Position numbers and translations under genes: made by a program
The notes under the pieces: model-generated
Seen by the model: only the letters and a program-made list of their open reading frames with translations
What the model was told of the DNA's origin: nothing
Databases searched by the model: none
Source: Balamuthia mandrillaris
Lineage: Eukaryota; Discosea; Longamoebia; Balamuthiidae
Direction of reading: 5' to 3'
Assembly: GCA_031835245.1 (NCBI GenBank)
Contig: JAVKOQ010000211.1
Span: 26,768-90,767 of the forward strand
Length of the DNA stretch: 64,000 bases
In this document: in pieces, positions 1 to 10,008 of the stretch
Position numbering within the stretch: the first letter of the stretch is position 1
Layout of the letters: every line of letters begins with the position of its first letter

Positions 1-52
1 CGCTTTCCAAAGGCGAAGGACGGATGATTGAACGAATGGTTTAGATGAATGC

Positions 53-77
53 TGTGTGTGTGTGTGTGTGTGTGTGT
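53..77. repeat. (TG)n microsatellite
   Basis: An uninterrupted TG dinucleotide run of about 25 bp lies near the left edge. No splice sites or gene were recognised around it. Confidence 0.9.
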
Positions 78-668
78 TGTTGTAGGAGCGAAGGAACAAG
101 AAAGAGAGAGCAAATAAAAGGAATGCTTGTAGAAGAAACGTTTTCAGGGTTGTTGGGTTGTACGGCTTGCTGCGAGCTCTCAGAAAGAAAGAAAGACCAA
201 AAGGGGAGAGCGTTTTCCTTTTCGTGCGGGTGTTCTTGGTTCTTTGAGAACAAACAAACCGGACCACCAAAAACACACCCAAATGGTTCATCATCCTATT
301 GCATTATCACCTGTCCTCTGCTCTCGCCTTTTTGCTGAATGGAATATGCAGCTCCGTGCGACGAGACGCTCTCACTGCGCCTGGACTTTCATGGGTGGAG
401 ATGCGTTCCTCCCCCCCCCTCCCCCGCTGTGCGAGCGTGTGATCTCCGACGTTTCTGTTTCTTTCGCTGGTTGTCGTAAGAGTACCAAAAAGAAGAACGA
501 AGAAGAAAGAAGTTCAACAAAGAGTGAAGAAGAACACACGAAGTTGAAAGAAGCACAACGAACGAAGATAAACGAAGAACAAGATGAGCAAATAACAAAG
601 ATGAACGAAGAACAAGAAGGGAGAAGCTGAGAAGGAGAAAATGTATTCTTTGTTGCTCTTCATTGTCT
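78..668. other. Stretch without a supported gene
   Basis: The plus strand is open from 244 to 630 and its second half encodes a Glu/Lys/Asn-rich segment with a repeated NEEQ-like phrase. That segment comes from purine-rich, low-complexity DNA. I see no start context, splice signal or family resemblance, so I do not call a gene here. Confidence 0.5.
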
Positions 669-938
669 TCACTCATGCTGCTGGGACGCCTTTAGACCAG
701 AGAAGGGCTCTTTCTCTGGAGGCTCCTCTGCCAAATCTGTTGGTTGTTGGCTCCGCAGTTGGTGCAGCACAGGGTCTTCTCTGTACACAGGAGGAGGTGA
801 CTCGGCAGGAGCACACCTCAACTCACCCAGGTCATTTTGAGGGAAGCCACCTTCCAGCACATCGGTTTCTTCCGCGCGTTCGCTTGGGGGTGAAGGGGAC
901 GTCATGGTCGGTTGGTTGGTTGGCAGGAAGGAAACCAC
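669..938 (-). CDS. Small hypothetical ORF with Cys/Pro box (left-arm family, member B)
   Basis: An 89-residue ORF of unknown function. At about residues 42-58 it carries the box C-A-P-A-E-S-P-P followed by V-Y-R-E-D-P-V. This matches boxes at 7.9 kb (C-S-P-A-D-S-P-P, then F-D-D-D-P-I) and 11.85 kb (C-S-P-S-A-S-P-P, then F-D-Y-D-P-I). The rest is rich in Glu, Pro and Ser. No signal peptide or membrane segment is seen. The shared box, preserved on both strands at the protein level, is the only reason to treat it as coding. It could be one exon of a spliced gene, or a decayed copy. Confidence 0.35.
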   Translation of the reverse strand: MVSFLPTNQPTMTSPSPPSERAEETDVLEGGFPQNDLGELRCAPAESPPPVYREDPVLHQLRSQQPTDLAEEPPEKEPFSGLKASQQHE

Positions 939-1258
939 CGCCCGTTTCAGAATTCGGTTCTAGTTGTTGCTTGTTGCCCCGAGGTCTGAAAGCGTTTTTG
1001 CTCAGCATGTGCCAAAAGAGAGGGGATATTCCTCCTTTGAGCAGTAACGTAACGTCCGAAACAGACTGCCTTGTCTGGATACAGAAGATCATCCCAAGAG
1101 AGTCGTCGCGGTTGGTGCAATAAAAGAAATGTCCGACATGAAACGACAAACAAAGAGAAATTGTTCCATCTGCGCTCTGTTCCCCCCGAGGAGAGACCCG
1201 TTTTTGTTGTTTTTTTTCCTGATCATGAGTACATTTATTGTTTCTTCCGGTTTCAACA

Positions 1259-1888
1259 TTACTTTCCCCTGCCCTTCGTCTTACGTGGGGTCTCCTTGCA
1301 GTCCTCCTTTTGTTTTTTCACTCGTCTTCTGTGGTCCTTCTGCTGCTTGACCGGGGATTTGAGATACTTTAAACCAGAACCCAAGCCGGGGCACATGAAG
1401 GTGGAATGATGAAGAAGGTATCGTTGTTCGTTGGGAGGCGAGGTACTGTGGACAGGCACTTGGTCTCTCACTGGTGCAGAACATATCCATCGGTCCAACA
1501 TGAGGTCCAATTCTGGATCGGCAAAGGGTAAGAATGCAGTCCCAGACAGGCCCTCCTCTGTTTCCTGTGAGTGTGAAGCAGTTCCAAGGTAAGGAACAAG
1601 GTCTTGCCAGCCATCTCCTCGCTGAGGTGGAATGAAGCAACAACTGTGGAATTGATACGGAGAAACCCAAGTCATGGTAGACTGTGATGTTTGTATTTGT
1701 TTCTTCTGCAGAAAGGATTGGAGGCTGATGTTCACATTTAACGCGGCGTGGCCCTCCCAAAAACAACAAAACTTACTTAACGAAGAGTTATTTCTTCGGT
1801 CGTCGTAAGAACGACGATTCCGGTTGGTTTCAACTATTTGACCTATAGCAGACACTTCCAAAACAAGCCACCTTCCTGGCTCAAACAA
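1259..1888 (-). CDS. Hypothetical ORF with LGSG box and basic tail (left-arm family, member A)
   Basis: A 209-residue ORF of unknown function. Near its C-terminus (about residues 167-176) it reads G-L-G-S-G-L-K-Y-L, followed by about 35 residues dominated by Lys and Arg that could serve as a nuclear-localisation or nucleic-acid-binding tail. The same LGSG box recurs in the ORFs at 9.6-10.0 kb and 12.85-13.4 kb. It lies just upstream of the 669-938 ORF on the same strand. The N-terminal half shows no recognisable domain and may hold an unrecognised intron. Function is unknown, and coding status rests on the shared box. Confidence 0.4.
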   Translation of the reverse strand: MFEPGRWLVLEVSAIGQIVETNRNRRSYDDRRNNSSLSKFCCFWEGHAALNVNISLQSFLQKKQIQTSQSTMTWVSPYQFHSCCFIPPQRGDGWQDLVPYLGTASHSQETEEGLSGTAFLPFADPELDLMLDRWICSAPVRDQVPVHSTSPPNEQRYLLHHSTFMCPGLGSGLKYLKSPVKQQKDHRRRVKKQKEDCKETPRKTKGRGK

Positions 1889-2503
1889 AGAAAACTGGCG
1901 CTTGTGGTCATTCCTGGTCTAAGAATATCTCCCGAACTCCTTTTTTAGTTTCTTCTTTAGTTCGGCATTGCGTTGCCTGTCAGTGCTCTTTCAACCTATG
2001 ATAGGCTCATTGGATCTTTTTAGCTTGTTCTTGTTGAACGGGGTCAGTTCGTGTGTGTCAGGCAAACAGAACTACCAGAGGAAACATGAAACCAGAGCGG
2101 TGGTGAACCGCGGCTGCTTCCGCTGCGTAGTAACATAAAGAGTTTTCTCGGGCGCTGTCTCGTTGTCCTACGATTCCCTGGCATGAAAACCAAAGCTGCA
2201 ACGGTGAGCGGTTTCAGTGGTGAACAGATAGATCGCAAGAAGTTCGTGGAGGAACAGCCAAGCAACGGAGGAACTTGCATATTTTTATTCTTTCCTTTTG
2301 CGTTTTCTTTTTTTCACTTTCCATGCATGCAACGAGTATTTGGTTGTGCCTTTAACTTTTTTACCAAAAGCCTACTCTTTGGCTGTTGTTGAGGACATGG
2401 TGTGACTCAACAAAACGCGGACTGACGAACCACTTGGCAATTAACGCCAACAATAATACCAAAACAAGGGCGTTACAGGCGCATACAAACAGAGGGCGAG
2501 GAT
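1889..2503. other. Intergenic stretch left of the Copia element
   Basis: Only short, unrelated ORFs are present. Apart from the AGGAT target site at 2499-2503, duplicated by the retroelement insertion, I see no gene, RNA or repeat. Confidence 0.5.
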
Positions 2504-2780
2504 TATAAGAACACGCAATGATTATCTTATCTCTCATCTTTATTCTCCCGAAGTTGCTCTCACCTCTTTCCCGCCAAATCACAGTTACGGAGATTTAGAC
2601 TTGAGAAATATTCTAGAACCACGAACACATATAAATAGAGTTCCTATGTATCCGCACACACCCGCCGGGAACCGACACACACAACACACACACGTATACA
2701 CACACTTTGTACTGCACTCTTACTCTCAATACAGTGTTCTTAGTGATACTTCCGCATATCTGCGCCTTTCCTATTTAATA
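2504..2780 (+). repeat. 5' LTR of the Copia element
   Basis: 277 bp, beginning TATAAGAA and ending TTTAATA, so the termini are TAT...ATA rather than the common TG...CA. A TATA-box-like TATAAATA lies at about 2630-2637. By eye the sequence is identical to 7322-7598. Confidence 0.95.
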
Positions 2781-2791
2781 GGTTATGGGCC
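2781..2791 (+). other. Copia primer-binding site (half-tRNA-iMet type)
   Basis: GGTTATGGGCC directly follows the 5' LTR. It is complementary to the anticodon arm of initiator tRNA-Met (GGCCCATAACC), not to a tRNA 3' end. Drosophila copia is known to prime from such an internal iMet fragment, so the same strategy is inferred here. Confidence 0.8.
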
Positions 2792-2884
2792 TCACTCACT
2801 AACGCAACACTATCGCAGTACTTCGTTTCCCGCCCGTCCCGCCCTTTCTCTTCTTTCTTCGCCGAACACATCTACACAACCACA

Positions 2885-5800
2885 ATGTCGACAAAAAAGG
2901 CGCACGATCTTTTCACCGGAGACAACTGGCAGTACTACCGCCAAAAAATAAAGAACGCGCTACACCGACACAACCTGTACGACTACGCCAAGAACGAGGT
3001 ACCACTGATCAAAAAACCCGAGCGTGACTCCGAGGACTTTGAAGCTACCAACAAAAAATACAAAGAACAACAACAAACTCTCGGAAAAGTAACATACATA
3101 ATATGCAAACAACTCGACGAAACCAAAATCGGGCAATACGCACATCTTCCACCACACGAAATCTGGAAGAAGCTCAATGACCTCTACAACCACCAAGACG
3201 CGTTCACAATCGGCATCACAATGGCGGAGCTGAACGAACTTACGTTCGATTACGACAACTTCCCTCTTTTCCTCAACAAATTCGACGAAATCATCGATCG
3301 CCTCAACAAACTCGGGCTCAACTTCGACGAAACGGCTCGGAACAGCCTACTACTCGGAAAAGCGAGAAAGTACCTTCACTGCATCAAAGGGGTACAGTTT
3401 GCCAACGATCCCGGAATCGTACGAAAGCTCTTCATGTCCGAATGGTCTCAACAGAAAGCCAGCACCAACGCCGACGACACCGCTTTCCAACACAGAACGA
3501 ACGGGAACAACAACAACAACAACAACGGCAACAACGGCATCAACCACAACAACCACAACAACCACAGGCACAACGACTATCGACGAGGCAACAACAAACA
3601 CCACGGGCGCGGACGTTACAGTCGAGGAGGACGAGGCAGAGGACGCGGACAACGCCAGTACCACAACCAACAACCGAACCAGGACGGCAAGCACTGCGAT
3701 TTCTGCAACACCCATACGCACAACACCAGCGACTGCCGAACTATGAAGAAAGCAGCCGACAAGCTCGCCGCTATTGAAGCTGCCGCAGATGCTACCGCTA
3801 ACATGGCTACCACCAACACAAACACTTCTTCTTCTTCTTCTCAAACCAATAAAGACTTTTGCCCCTGGTACATCGATTCTGGCGCATCTCGACACATGTC
3901 CAACAAACAAGACTGGTTTTCCTCACTTCGTACCCATTCTCCCTCAAAAATTTTCCTTGGCGACAACTATGCAGTTCCAGCTATCGGCACGGGCACAATC
4001 AAACTACAAACAAACCGAGGCTACAACATCGCTATCGACAACGTACTTTACGCACCTGACCTCGCCAACAATCTCGTCTCCGTTGCTGCCCTCACAGACA
4101 GAGGAAACCAAGTCCTTTTCAAAGGCAATTTTTGCTACGTCATCGACCAGAAAGGAGAGACCGTCGCCACAGCCACCAAAAAGAACGGTAACTACCCACT
4201 CACCAACTTCAACATAATCAACAACGAACAGAACACGGCATACATGGCTACTCAACTACCGCCTTCTACGAACCTTACAACCCTTTGGCATCGACGTTTA
4301 GGACACATCAACATCAACTCTCTCCGCAAGCTACCCCAAATCGTTAGCGGCGTCACCCTTGGCAGACACGACTTCGGCACATGCATCGCCTGCATAACGG
4401 GCAAACAACACCGTACCAAGATCAACAGAGCGCCTGCACCGCGTGCACTTTCCAAACTTCAACTCGTTCACACTGACGTCTGTGGGCCAATGCAAATTCC
4501 CTCCATCGGTGGTTCACGATATTTCGTAACTTTCACCGACGACTACACACGCAAGACCTGGACCTACTTCCTCAAAAACAAAAACGAAGTCACGACAAAA
4601 TTCATCGAGTTCGCTAAACTCGTCACCAACCAAACCGGTCTCACCATCAAGGCCGTCCGCAGCGACGGCGGAGGAGAATATTTCGGCTACCAATTCAAAA
4701 ACGCGCTCATCCAACGAGGCATTCTTCATCAACGCTCTGCTCCATACACACCTGAGCAAAATGGCGTCGCAGAACGAAAGAACCGCTCCATTGTAGAAAA
4801 AGCCTTGTGTCTCTTGCAACAAGCTCATCTCGAAACGCGCTTCTGGGCGGAAGCAGTTCGCATGGCCACAATCATCCTCAATCACGTCGGCACTAAAGCC
4901 CTGAGAGCTGACCTCACGCCTGAGGAGGCGTGGACCGGAATCAAACCTAACCTCAGCCACATCCACACTTTTGGCTGCACGGCTTACGCTCTCACACCAA
5001 AATCACTACGCAAGAAGTTCGACCCGCACTCAACGAAATGCATTTACATCGGACCTGCGGAAGACGCCAAAGCACATCGTCTCTACCGTCTCGAAACTAA
5101 TCGCTTTTTCACAAGCCGAGACGTCACCTTCATCGAAGACGACTTCCCTTTCGCTCCCAACCAAGAGCCCAAACCTTCAGAAGAAGACGACGAACCTTAC
5201 TACAGCGACACCGACACCGACACCAGCACCGACGACGACAGCGACACTTCCAGCGACAGCGGCGATGAAACGCCTACTCCCTTCGTTTTTGAACAAGACA
5301 CCAACTACTTGGAAGCCAACGACGAATTACCGGAAGACATCGAACACGCTACCACAGACAGCGAGGACACCCTAACTTCCAACCCCCCATCCTCAGAAGA
5401 AATAGCAGAACCAGGGGGAGCGTCACCCTCACCATCTTACATCCTACCTTCTGCGGCCCCAGCACCCAAGACTACTAAACGTTTCGCGAAAAGACTCAAA
5501 AGCGCAACCAAATCAACCAAAAACCCACGCCAACCCAAAAAGCGCAACGTCACATGGAACATGCCACTCGCTCGTACTTTCAACAAGTCTACCACTACTG
5601 CTACTACTACCCCAACAGCACAAACGGAACGACGATATCCTCTACGCAGTCGCACCCCATCACGTAAAGCACTCGAAGCAGCTCAAGCCCTAGCTTGCAT
5701 CACTCCACAAAACCGTTTCACACCGCGAAACTACTCCGAAGCCATTTCTTGTCCCGAAGCCAGCTTATGGAACGACGCCATGGACAGCGAAGTCGATTCG

Positions 5801-7339
5801 CTCACCTCCAACGGAACGTGGATACTTGTACCCCCACCTGAAAACGAAGACATCAACATTGTGGACTGCATGTGGATTTACAAAATCAAAGAACTTGCAG
5901 ACAACTCCGTTGACAAATACAAAGCTCGTCTTGTAGCTCGAGGTTTCACTCAAAAGTACGGCATTGACTTTTTCGACATCTACTCACCAGTAGCCATCCT
6001 CACGTCCATTCGAACCGTCATCGCTTACGCCACACTCCACGGATATAGGCTGCATCATCTCGATTTCGTCACAGCCTACCTCAACGCCAAACTCAAACAA
6101 AAAATATACATGCGACAACCTCCAGGCTACGTCGACCCACAACACCCCAACTGGCTTTGTCTTCTACAAAAAGGCCTCTACGGACTTCGACAATCAGCTC
6201 GCAAGTGGAACAAAACCGTACACAAAGAAATCCTTGCCATTGGTTTCTACCAAAGCGAAGCGGACCCTTGCATCTACGTAAAGGTCGAAGGGGGAGAAAT
6301 CATCATTCTCGCCCTTTACGTCGACGACGTTCTTCTCGCAGCCAAAACTACCAAAGCGATGGAACCCACCAAGAAACAACTCTCCAAAGCGTTCAAAATG
6401 AAAGACCTCGGCGAAGCGAAATACATCTTAGGAATCGAAATCCAACGAGACTACGAAAACAAACGAACCTACCTATCACAACAAAAATTCATCTCCGACA
6501 CTCTCGAGAAATACGGCATGACGAACGCAAAACCTAGCGTCACTCCACTAGTCCCACACGAGCGTCTCGCCAAACGTCTACCCAACGAACCAAAAATCGA
6601 CAGCAACATCCCATATCAAGGAGTAATCGGAAGCCTTCTCTGGATTATGCGCGGAACACGACCAGACATCGCTGCAGCACTCAGCCAACTCACTCGATTC
6701 TGCTCTGACCCCTCCAAACATCACTGGGCAGCAGCACAACACACCCTACGATATCTCAAACACACTCAAAACACCTGCATCGTCTACGACGGAAACGCAC
6801 CCAACGCTGACCGACTTATCGGCTACACCGATGCAGATTTCGGAGGAAAAGAAAAGAAACAAAAATCCACTTCTGGATACGGTTTCACACTCTGCGGAGG
6901 ACCAATCAGCTGGAGTAGCAAGAAACAAAGCGACATCGCACTCTCAACTTCAGACGCTGAATACGTAGCAGCATGTCACGCAACTAAAGAAGCTGTCTGG
7001 CTCCGTCAACTCCTCAAAGATCTCAAACTTCCACAACAAGGACCAACTGAACTCTTCGAAGACAACCAAACAGCAATCAAGATCGCAGAAAACCCAATCA
7101 TCCACGATCGAAGTAAACACATCGACGTCAAGTACCACTACGTCCGACAGAAAGTTAAGAGAAAAGAAGTTAAACTCATCTACGTACCTTCTGGCGAAAA
7201 TATCGCAGATGCTATGACCAAATCTCTCGCGGGACCACTACTTAGAAAGCATATGGCATCTTTTGGATTATCCCAACCTCCAGACCAGCCGAACCGAGAT
7301 AAGCCAAACATTGAGGGGGAGTATAAGAACACGCAATGA
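2885..7339 (+). CDS. Copia gag-pol polyprotein
   Basis: A single 1,484-residue frame carries all the parts of a Copia polyprotein. These are a Gag region with a CCHC zinc knuckle after an Asn/Arg/Gly-rich stretch (about residues 275-290), an aspartic protease (about 330), a GAG-pre-integrase domain (about 465), an integrase core (about 530-690), an acidic spacer, a Copia-type reverse transcriptase (about 990-1235) and RNase H (about 1310-1450). Its stop lies about 17 nt inside the 3' LTR. It is treated as part of the mobile element and not as a host gene. Confidence 0.95.
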   Translation: MSTKKAHDLFTGDNWQYYRQKIKNALHRHNLYDYAKNEVPLIKKPERDSEDFEATNKKYKEQQQTLGKVTYIICKQLDETKIGQYAHLPPHEIWKKLNDLYNHQDAFTIGITMAELNELTFDYDNFPLFLNKFDEIIDRLNKLGLNFDETARNSLLLGKARKYLHCIKGVQFANDPGIVRKLFMSEWSQQKASTNADDTAFQHRTNGNNNNNNNGNNGINHNNHNNHRHNDYRRGNNKHHGRGRYSRGGRGRGRGQRQYHNQQPNQDGKHCDFCNTHTHNTSDCRTMKKAADKLAAIEAAADATANMATTNTNTSSSSSQTNKDFCPWYIDSGASRHMSNKQDWFSSLRTHSPSKIFLGDNYAVPAIGTGTIKLQTNRGYNIAIDNVLYAPDLANNLVSVAALTDRGNQVLFKGNFCYVIDQKGETVATATKKNGNYPLTNFNIINNEQNTAYMATQLPPSTNLTTLWHRRLGHININSLRKLPQIVSGVTLGRHDFGTCIACITGKQHRTKINRAPAPRALSKLQLVHTDVCGPMQIPSIGGSRYFVTFTDDYTRKTWTYFLKNKNEVTTKFIEFAKLVTNQTGLTIKAVRSDGGGEYFGYQFKNALIQRGILHQRSAPYTPEQNGVAERKNRSIVEKALCLLQQAHLETRFWAEAVRMATIILNHVGTKALRADLTPEEAWTGIKPNLSHIHTFGCTAYALTPKSLRKKFDPHSTKCIYIGPAEDAKAHRLYRLETNRFFTSRDVTFIEDDFPFAPNQEPKPSEEDDEPYYSDTDTDTSTDDDSDTSSDSGDETPTPFVFEQDTNYLEANDELPEDIEHATTDSEDTLTSNPPSSEEIAEPGGASPSPSYILPSAAPAPKTTKRFAKRLKSATKSTKNPRQPKKRNVTWNMPLARTFNKSTTTATTTPTAQTERRYPLRSRTPSRKALEAAQALACITPQNRFTPRNYSEAISCPEASLWNDAMDSEVDSLTSNGTWILVPPPENEDINIVDCMWIYKIKELADNSVDKYKARLVARGFTQKYGIDFFDIYSPVAILTSIRTVIAYATLHGYRLHHLDFVTAYLNAKLKQKIYMRQPPGYVDPQHPNWLCLLQKGLYGLRQSARKWNKTVHKEILAIGFYQSEADPCIYVKVEGGEIIILALYVDDVLLAAKTTKAMEPTKKQLSKAFKMKDLGEAKYILGIEIQRDYENKRTYLSQQKFISDTLEKYGMTNAKPSVTPLVPHERLAKRLPNEPKIDSNIPYQGVIGSLLWIMRGTRPDIAAALSQLTRFCSDPSKHHWAAAQHTLRYLKHTQNTCIVYDGNAPNADRLIGYTDADFGGKEKKQKSTSGYGFTLCGGPISWSSKKQSDIALSTSDAEYVAACHATKEAVWLRQLLKDLKLPQQGPTELFEDNQTAIKIAENPIIHDRSKHIDVKYHYVRQKVKRKEVKLIYVPSGENIADAMTKSLAGPLLRKHMASFGLSQPPDQPNRDKPNIEGEYKNTQ

Positions 7340-7598
7340 TTATCTTATCTCTCATCTTTATTCTCCCGAAGTTGCTCTCACCTCTTTCCCGCCAAATCAC
7401 AGTTACGGAGATTTAGACTTGAGAAATATTCTAGAACCACGAACACATATAAATAGAGTTCCTATGTATCCGCACACACCCGCCGGGAACCGACACACAC
7501 AACACACACACGTATACACACACTTTGTACTGCACTCTTACTCTCAATACAGTGTTCTTAGTGATACTTCCGCATATCTGCGCCTTTCCTATTTAATA
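7322..7598 (+). repeat. 3' LTR of the Copia element
   Basis: 277 bp matching the 5' LTR without visible difference. It is preceded by a purine-rich tract ending GAGGGGGA and followed by the second copy of the AGGAT target duplication. Confidence 0.95.
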
Positions 7599-7763
7599 AG
7601 GATGACCAAAAGCCATGCCCTTTGAGTTGTAACAAAAAGCGATCATCCTCTGCGATGAACGCTTGGTGGGCAGGGGGGTGCCTTTGGATGGTGCCGCGAA
7701 TTCCTCCCACTCAGCCTCTGCTTCTTCTTTCTCCGCTTCACTTTCACGAAAAAGCTACGTTGC

Positions 7764-8234
7764 TTGCGTGGGAAGATGACCAGGCGTGTTCTGTTTCCTC
7801 CGCACAGCGCACCAAGCGACCGCCACACCACGCGGAATGCGGCTCGGTGGATGAACTGGGGAGAAGCAGAGCCCAGAACGGACCCGGACCAACCAGACGG
7901 TTCATATTTCGAGTGCTCCCCTGCCGACTCCCCTCCTCACCTCTTCGACGACGACCCTATCGAGGCCTCTGCCCCTGTGGCTCAACGTCCCACGACCTGC
8001 GTGCAGACAACCGAGGATGCGTTGGCGGCAGCCGACTTTCAGCTTGAGGACTCTCTGAGAATAACGCGCAACAAGCCTGAGTCAGAGCAAGGTCGCTGGA
8101 TGAACTTGAACAAAAGGAAGACCGCTGCAACGGGCAAGCAAGAGAAACCAGCCAGCCACATGCCGGCGACCTCAACTCGAAAGAAGAGAAAGAAATGGAA
8201 AGAGGGTGGGGCGTTGGATGATATTGTTATTTGA
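7764..8234 (+). CDS. Hypothetical ORF with Cys/Pro box and basic tail (left-arm family, member C)
   Basis: A 156-residue ORF. At about residues 50-66 it carries C-S-P-A-D-S-P-P then L-F-D-D-D-P-I, the best-preserved copy of the left-arm box. An acidic or neutral middle follows, and the last third has several Lys/Arg clusters (K-R-K, R-K-K-R-K-K). A second Met at residue 5 could be the real start. It is the only family member on the plus strand and lies just right of the Copia element. No known domain is recognised. The acidic-then-basic layout without a signal peptide would suit a nuclear protein, but this is inference. Confidence 0.42.
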   Translation: MRGKMTRRVLFPPHSAPSDRHTTRNAARWMNWGEAEPRTDPDQPDGSYFECSPADSPPHLFDDDPIEASAPVAQRPTTCVQTTEDALAAADFQLEDSLRITRNKPESEQGRWMNLNKRKTAATGKQEKPASHMPATSTRKKRKKWKEGGALDDIVI

Positions 8235-8815
8235 ATGGGGTGCAACTCTTCAAAGGAACGTGTTGTGTCTTACATGTTTACCCGTTGCTGGATCATGCGC
8301 GTGAAAGAGGACCGGGGGTTGGTGACATGGTGAGGAGCAACGAGCGACGAGTGATGATGAGAGCGAGGCGAGAAAAGAACGGATGGTTGAAAAGGGAGTC
8401 AAACCTTTGGAATACGCCAATGGGATTAGGAGAGCGGTTGTGTCGGTCAAAAAGGCAAGATGAACAACCGGATGAGTCGCTTTTTCCACTGCCTGTTGGC
8501 TTGATACGAAGCGAGAGAACAGCAACAGGCAGGTTAAACCTACGTGTAAACAAATGAAACGCCTTTTTGGTCAAAAAGGAAACGATGATTGTGCTCCATC
8601 CGTGCTCTCAAATGCTCTTTGTCACCCTAACCTTCCCCCCCCGACAATACCATTGCTGGCAACATGGAGGAAAGGATGACGCACCGTGCACGAAGGAGGC
8701 CTGCTGAGGGTGGTTGTGCTTATGGTTGTGGAAGAAAGGTTTTTTGCCAAACATACTCTCTGGCTTGGTTAAAAAAATTCTTTTTTTGTCTGTACAGCGT
8801 TTCTCTCAAGGATGT
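8235..8815. other. Intergenic stretch
   Basis: Overlapping short ORFs on both strands show no shared box, motif or splice pattern. No gene is called. Confidence 0.45.
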
Positions 8816-9064
8816 CTATCCGCCGGTTAGCTTCTGCCCGTTGTTGAGCGTCATCGCCGTTCTGTTGCTGCGCTGGCGGAGATGGCAGTGCGCGGAGGAA
8901 GGCCATGTGGCAGGAGGCACGCAGCGGAGGTCTTGAAGAAGGGGAATGTCTTCTTTGGGAGCGCCTGGGGCCACCTCCTTCCCTGTTCTCTCCGTGGCTG
9001 GCCTGCTCGAGCGGAGTGAGCACGGCAGGACGTCCTCCAACCTGAACCAGCTGTTGGCGTTCAT
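8816..9064 (-). CDS. Small hypothetical ORF, weak left-arm family member (D)
   Basis: An 82-residue ORF with L-R-C-V-P-P-A-T-W-P at about residues 46-55. It resembles the start of the Cys/Pro box of the 669-938 ORF (L-R-C-A-P) and then diverges. No other feature is seen. It may be a decayed or chance member. Confidence 0.22.
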   Translation of the reverse strand: MNANSWFRLEDVLPCSLRSSRPATERTGKEVAPGAPKEDIPLLQDLRCVPPATWPSSAHCHLRQRSNRTAMTLNNGQKLTGG

Positions 9065-9615
9065 TTGCGGTTGGGCTTTGTGTGTGTGTTCGAGTGTTCA
9101 AGTGAGTCTTCTGACCGCTTCAACGTGTGTGTGGTTATCTCAATGAAAAGACGTTCAGAGAGAGACCAGCATAAAACGCCTGAAAGTAAATGAAAATGTA
9201 AAGGCGTCATTCACACTTTTTCTTTTAGGAAACTCATTCTTATTTGAAACCTTTTCCGCCTTTTTGGTCATTCTTTTTCTGGTTTTTCTTTCTTCTCTCC
9301 CGCCATCAGGCTAGGTTCTCTCCCACGGCAGGAACCTCATGCACAGGGGCTCCCGCCATAAAAACGACAGCGCAGAAAGGGCTTGACTTGACTTCTTTCT
9401 TTCTTCGAAAAGGCCAGATCCATCGGCAGATCGTTGCCCTAATTTGGTAATGATCGGACAACCGAATGAAAACTGATTGGTTGACAGATTATAATGAAAA
9501 GAATGATAGGAATGTAAAGAATGATAGGAATACCAAGAATGCTAATTCAAAACTTTTTTTTCTTGGTTTTATTATGCACATACTTTTTTACATGAGGCAA
9601 AGGCTTGAGGCTGGG

Positions 9616-10008
9616 TTAGCTCCTTCTTTGCTCGGTGCTCTTGCTCACCGCGGTCCGTTTGCTGCGGCGTCGCTTGCTGTCTTGTCCCACCCTCGCCTTT
9701 CGTGGCTTCTTGTGTATGGCCCTTGGAGGTCCGAGGTACTTGAATCCCGACCCCAGAGGGGAGACTTGGATGCGGCAAGAGTTTTCTTCGGTAAGGGTTT
9801 GGCAGGAGCCGCGGTCCCCAGGAAGAAAAGGCTCGTTCAGCACCACCTCGCATAAAACAAACGTAGTCAAGCAGAAGGAAGCTGAGGAAGGGAACAACCA
9901 TGGTTGGTCAAGTGGTGTGAACTCTTCAAGCCAGACAAAGCTTTGCATGGAGGAGCAAGAGGTGCCGAAGCAACCCGCTTCATACTGAAGTCCAGAGAAC
10001 AGGGCCAT
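9616..10008 (-). CDS. Hypothetical ORF with LGSGFKYL box and basic tail (left-arm family, member E)
   Basis: A 130-residue ORF. At about residues 84-95 it reads S-P-L-G-S-G-F-K-Y-L-G-P, followed by a tail rich in Lys and Arg (R-R-R-S-K-R). The same order of box and basic tail is found in the 1259-1888 ORF (G-L-G-S-G-L-K-Y-L) and in the 12,854-13,414 ORF (P-L-G-S-G-F). The codons differ between copies, so the likeness is at protein level. The N-terminal 80 residues are Cys/Phe-rich and match nothing I recognise. Function is unknown. Confidence 0.4.
   Translation of the reverse strand: MALFSGLQYEAGCFGTSCSSMQSFVWLEEFTPLDQPWLFPSSASFCLTTFVLCEVVLNEPFLPGDRGSCQTLTEENSCRIQVSPLGSGFKYLGPPRAIHKKPRKARVGQDSKRRRSKRTAVSKSTEQRRS

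Larger units (their letters stand above)
2504..7598 (+). mobile_element. Ty1/Copia LTR retrotransposon, looks whole and young
   Basis: A 5,095-bp element bounded by two 277-bp direct LTRs with no difference that I can see, and flanked by a 5-bp target-site duplication AGGAT (2499-2503 and 7599-7603). The parts in order are: 5' LTR, primer-binding site, one long gag-pol frame, purine-rich tract (7311-7320) and 3' LTR. The order protease, integrase, reverse transcriptase, RNase H places it in Pseudoviridae/Copia. Identical LTRs and an intact duplication indicate a recent insertion. It looks whole, with no breaks noticed. It splits the accessory left arm between two small ORF clusters. Confidence 0.97.

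Noticed and set aside
244-630. 128-residue plus-strand ORF with repeated Asn-Glu-Glu-Gln phrases
   Set aside because: It is low-complexity purine-rich DNA without family resemblance or start context. It is recorded only as a stretch without a supported gene.
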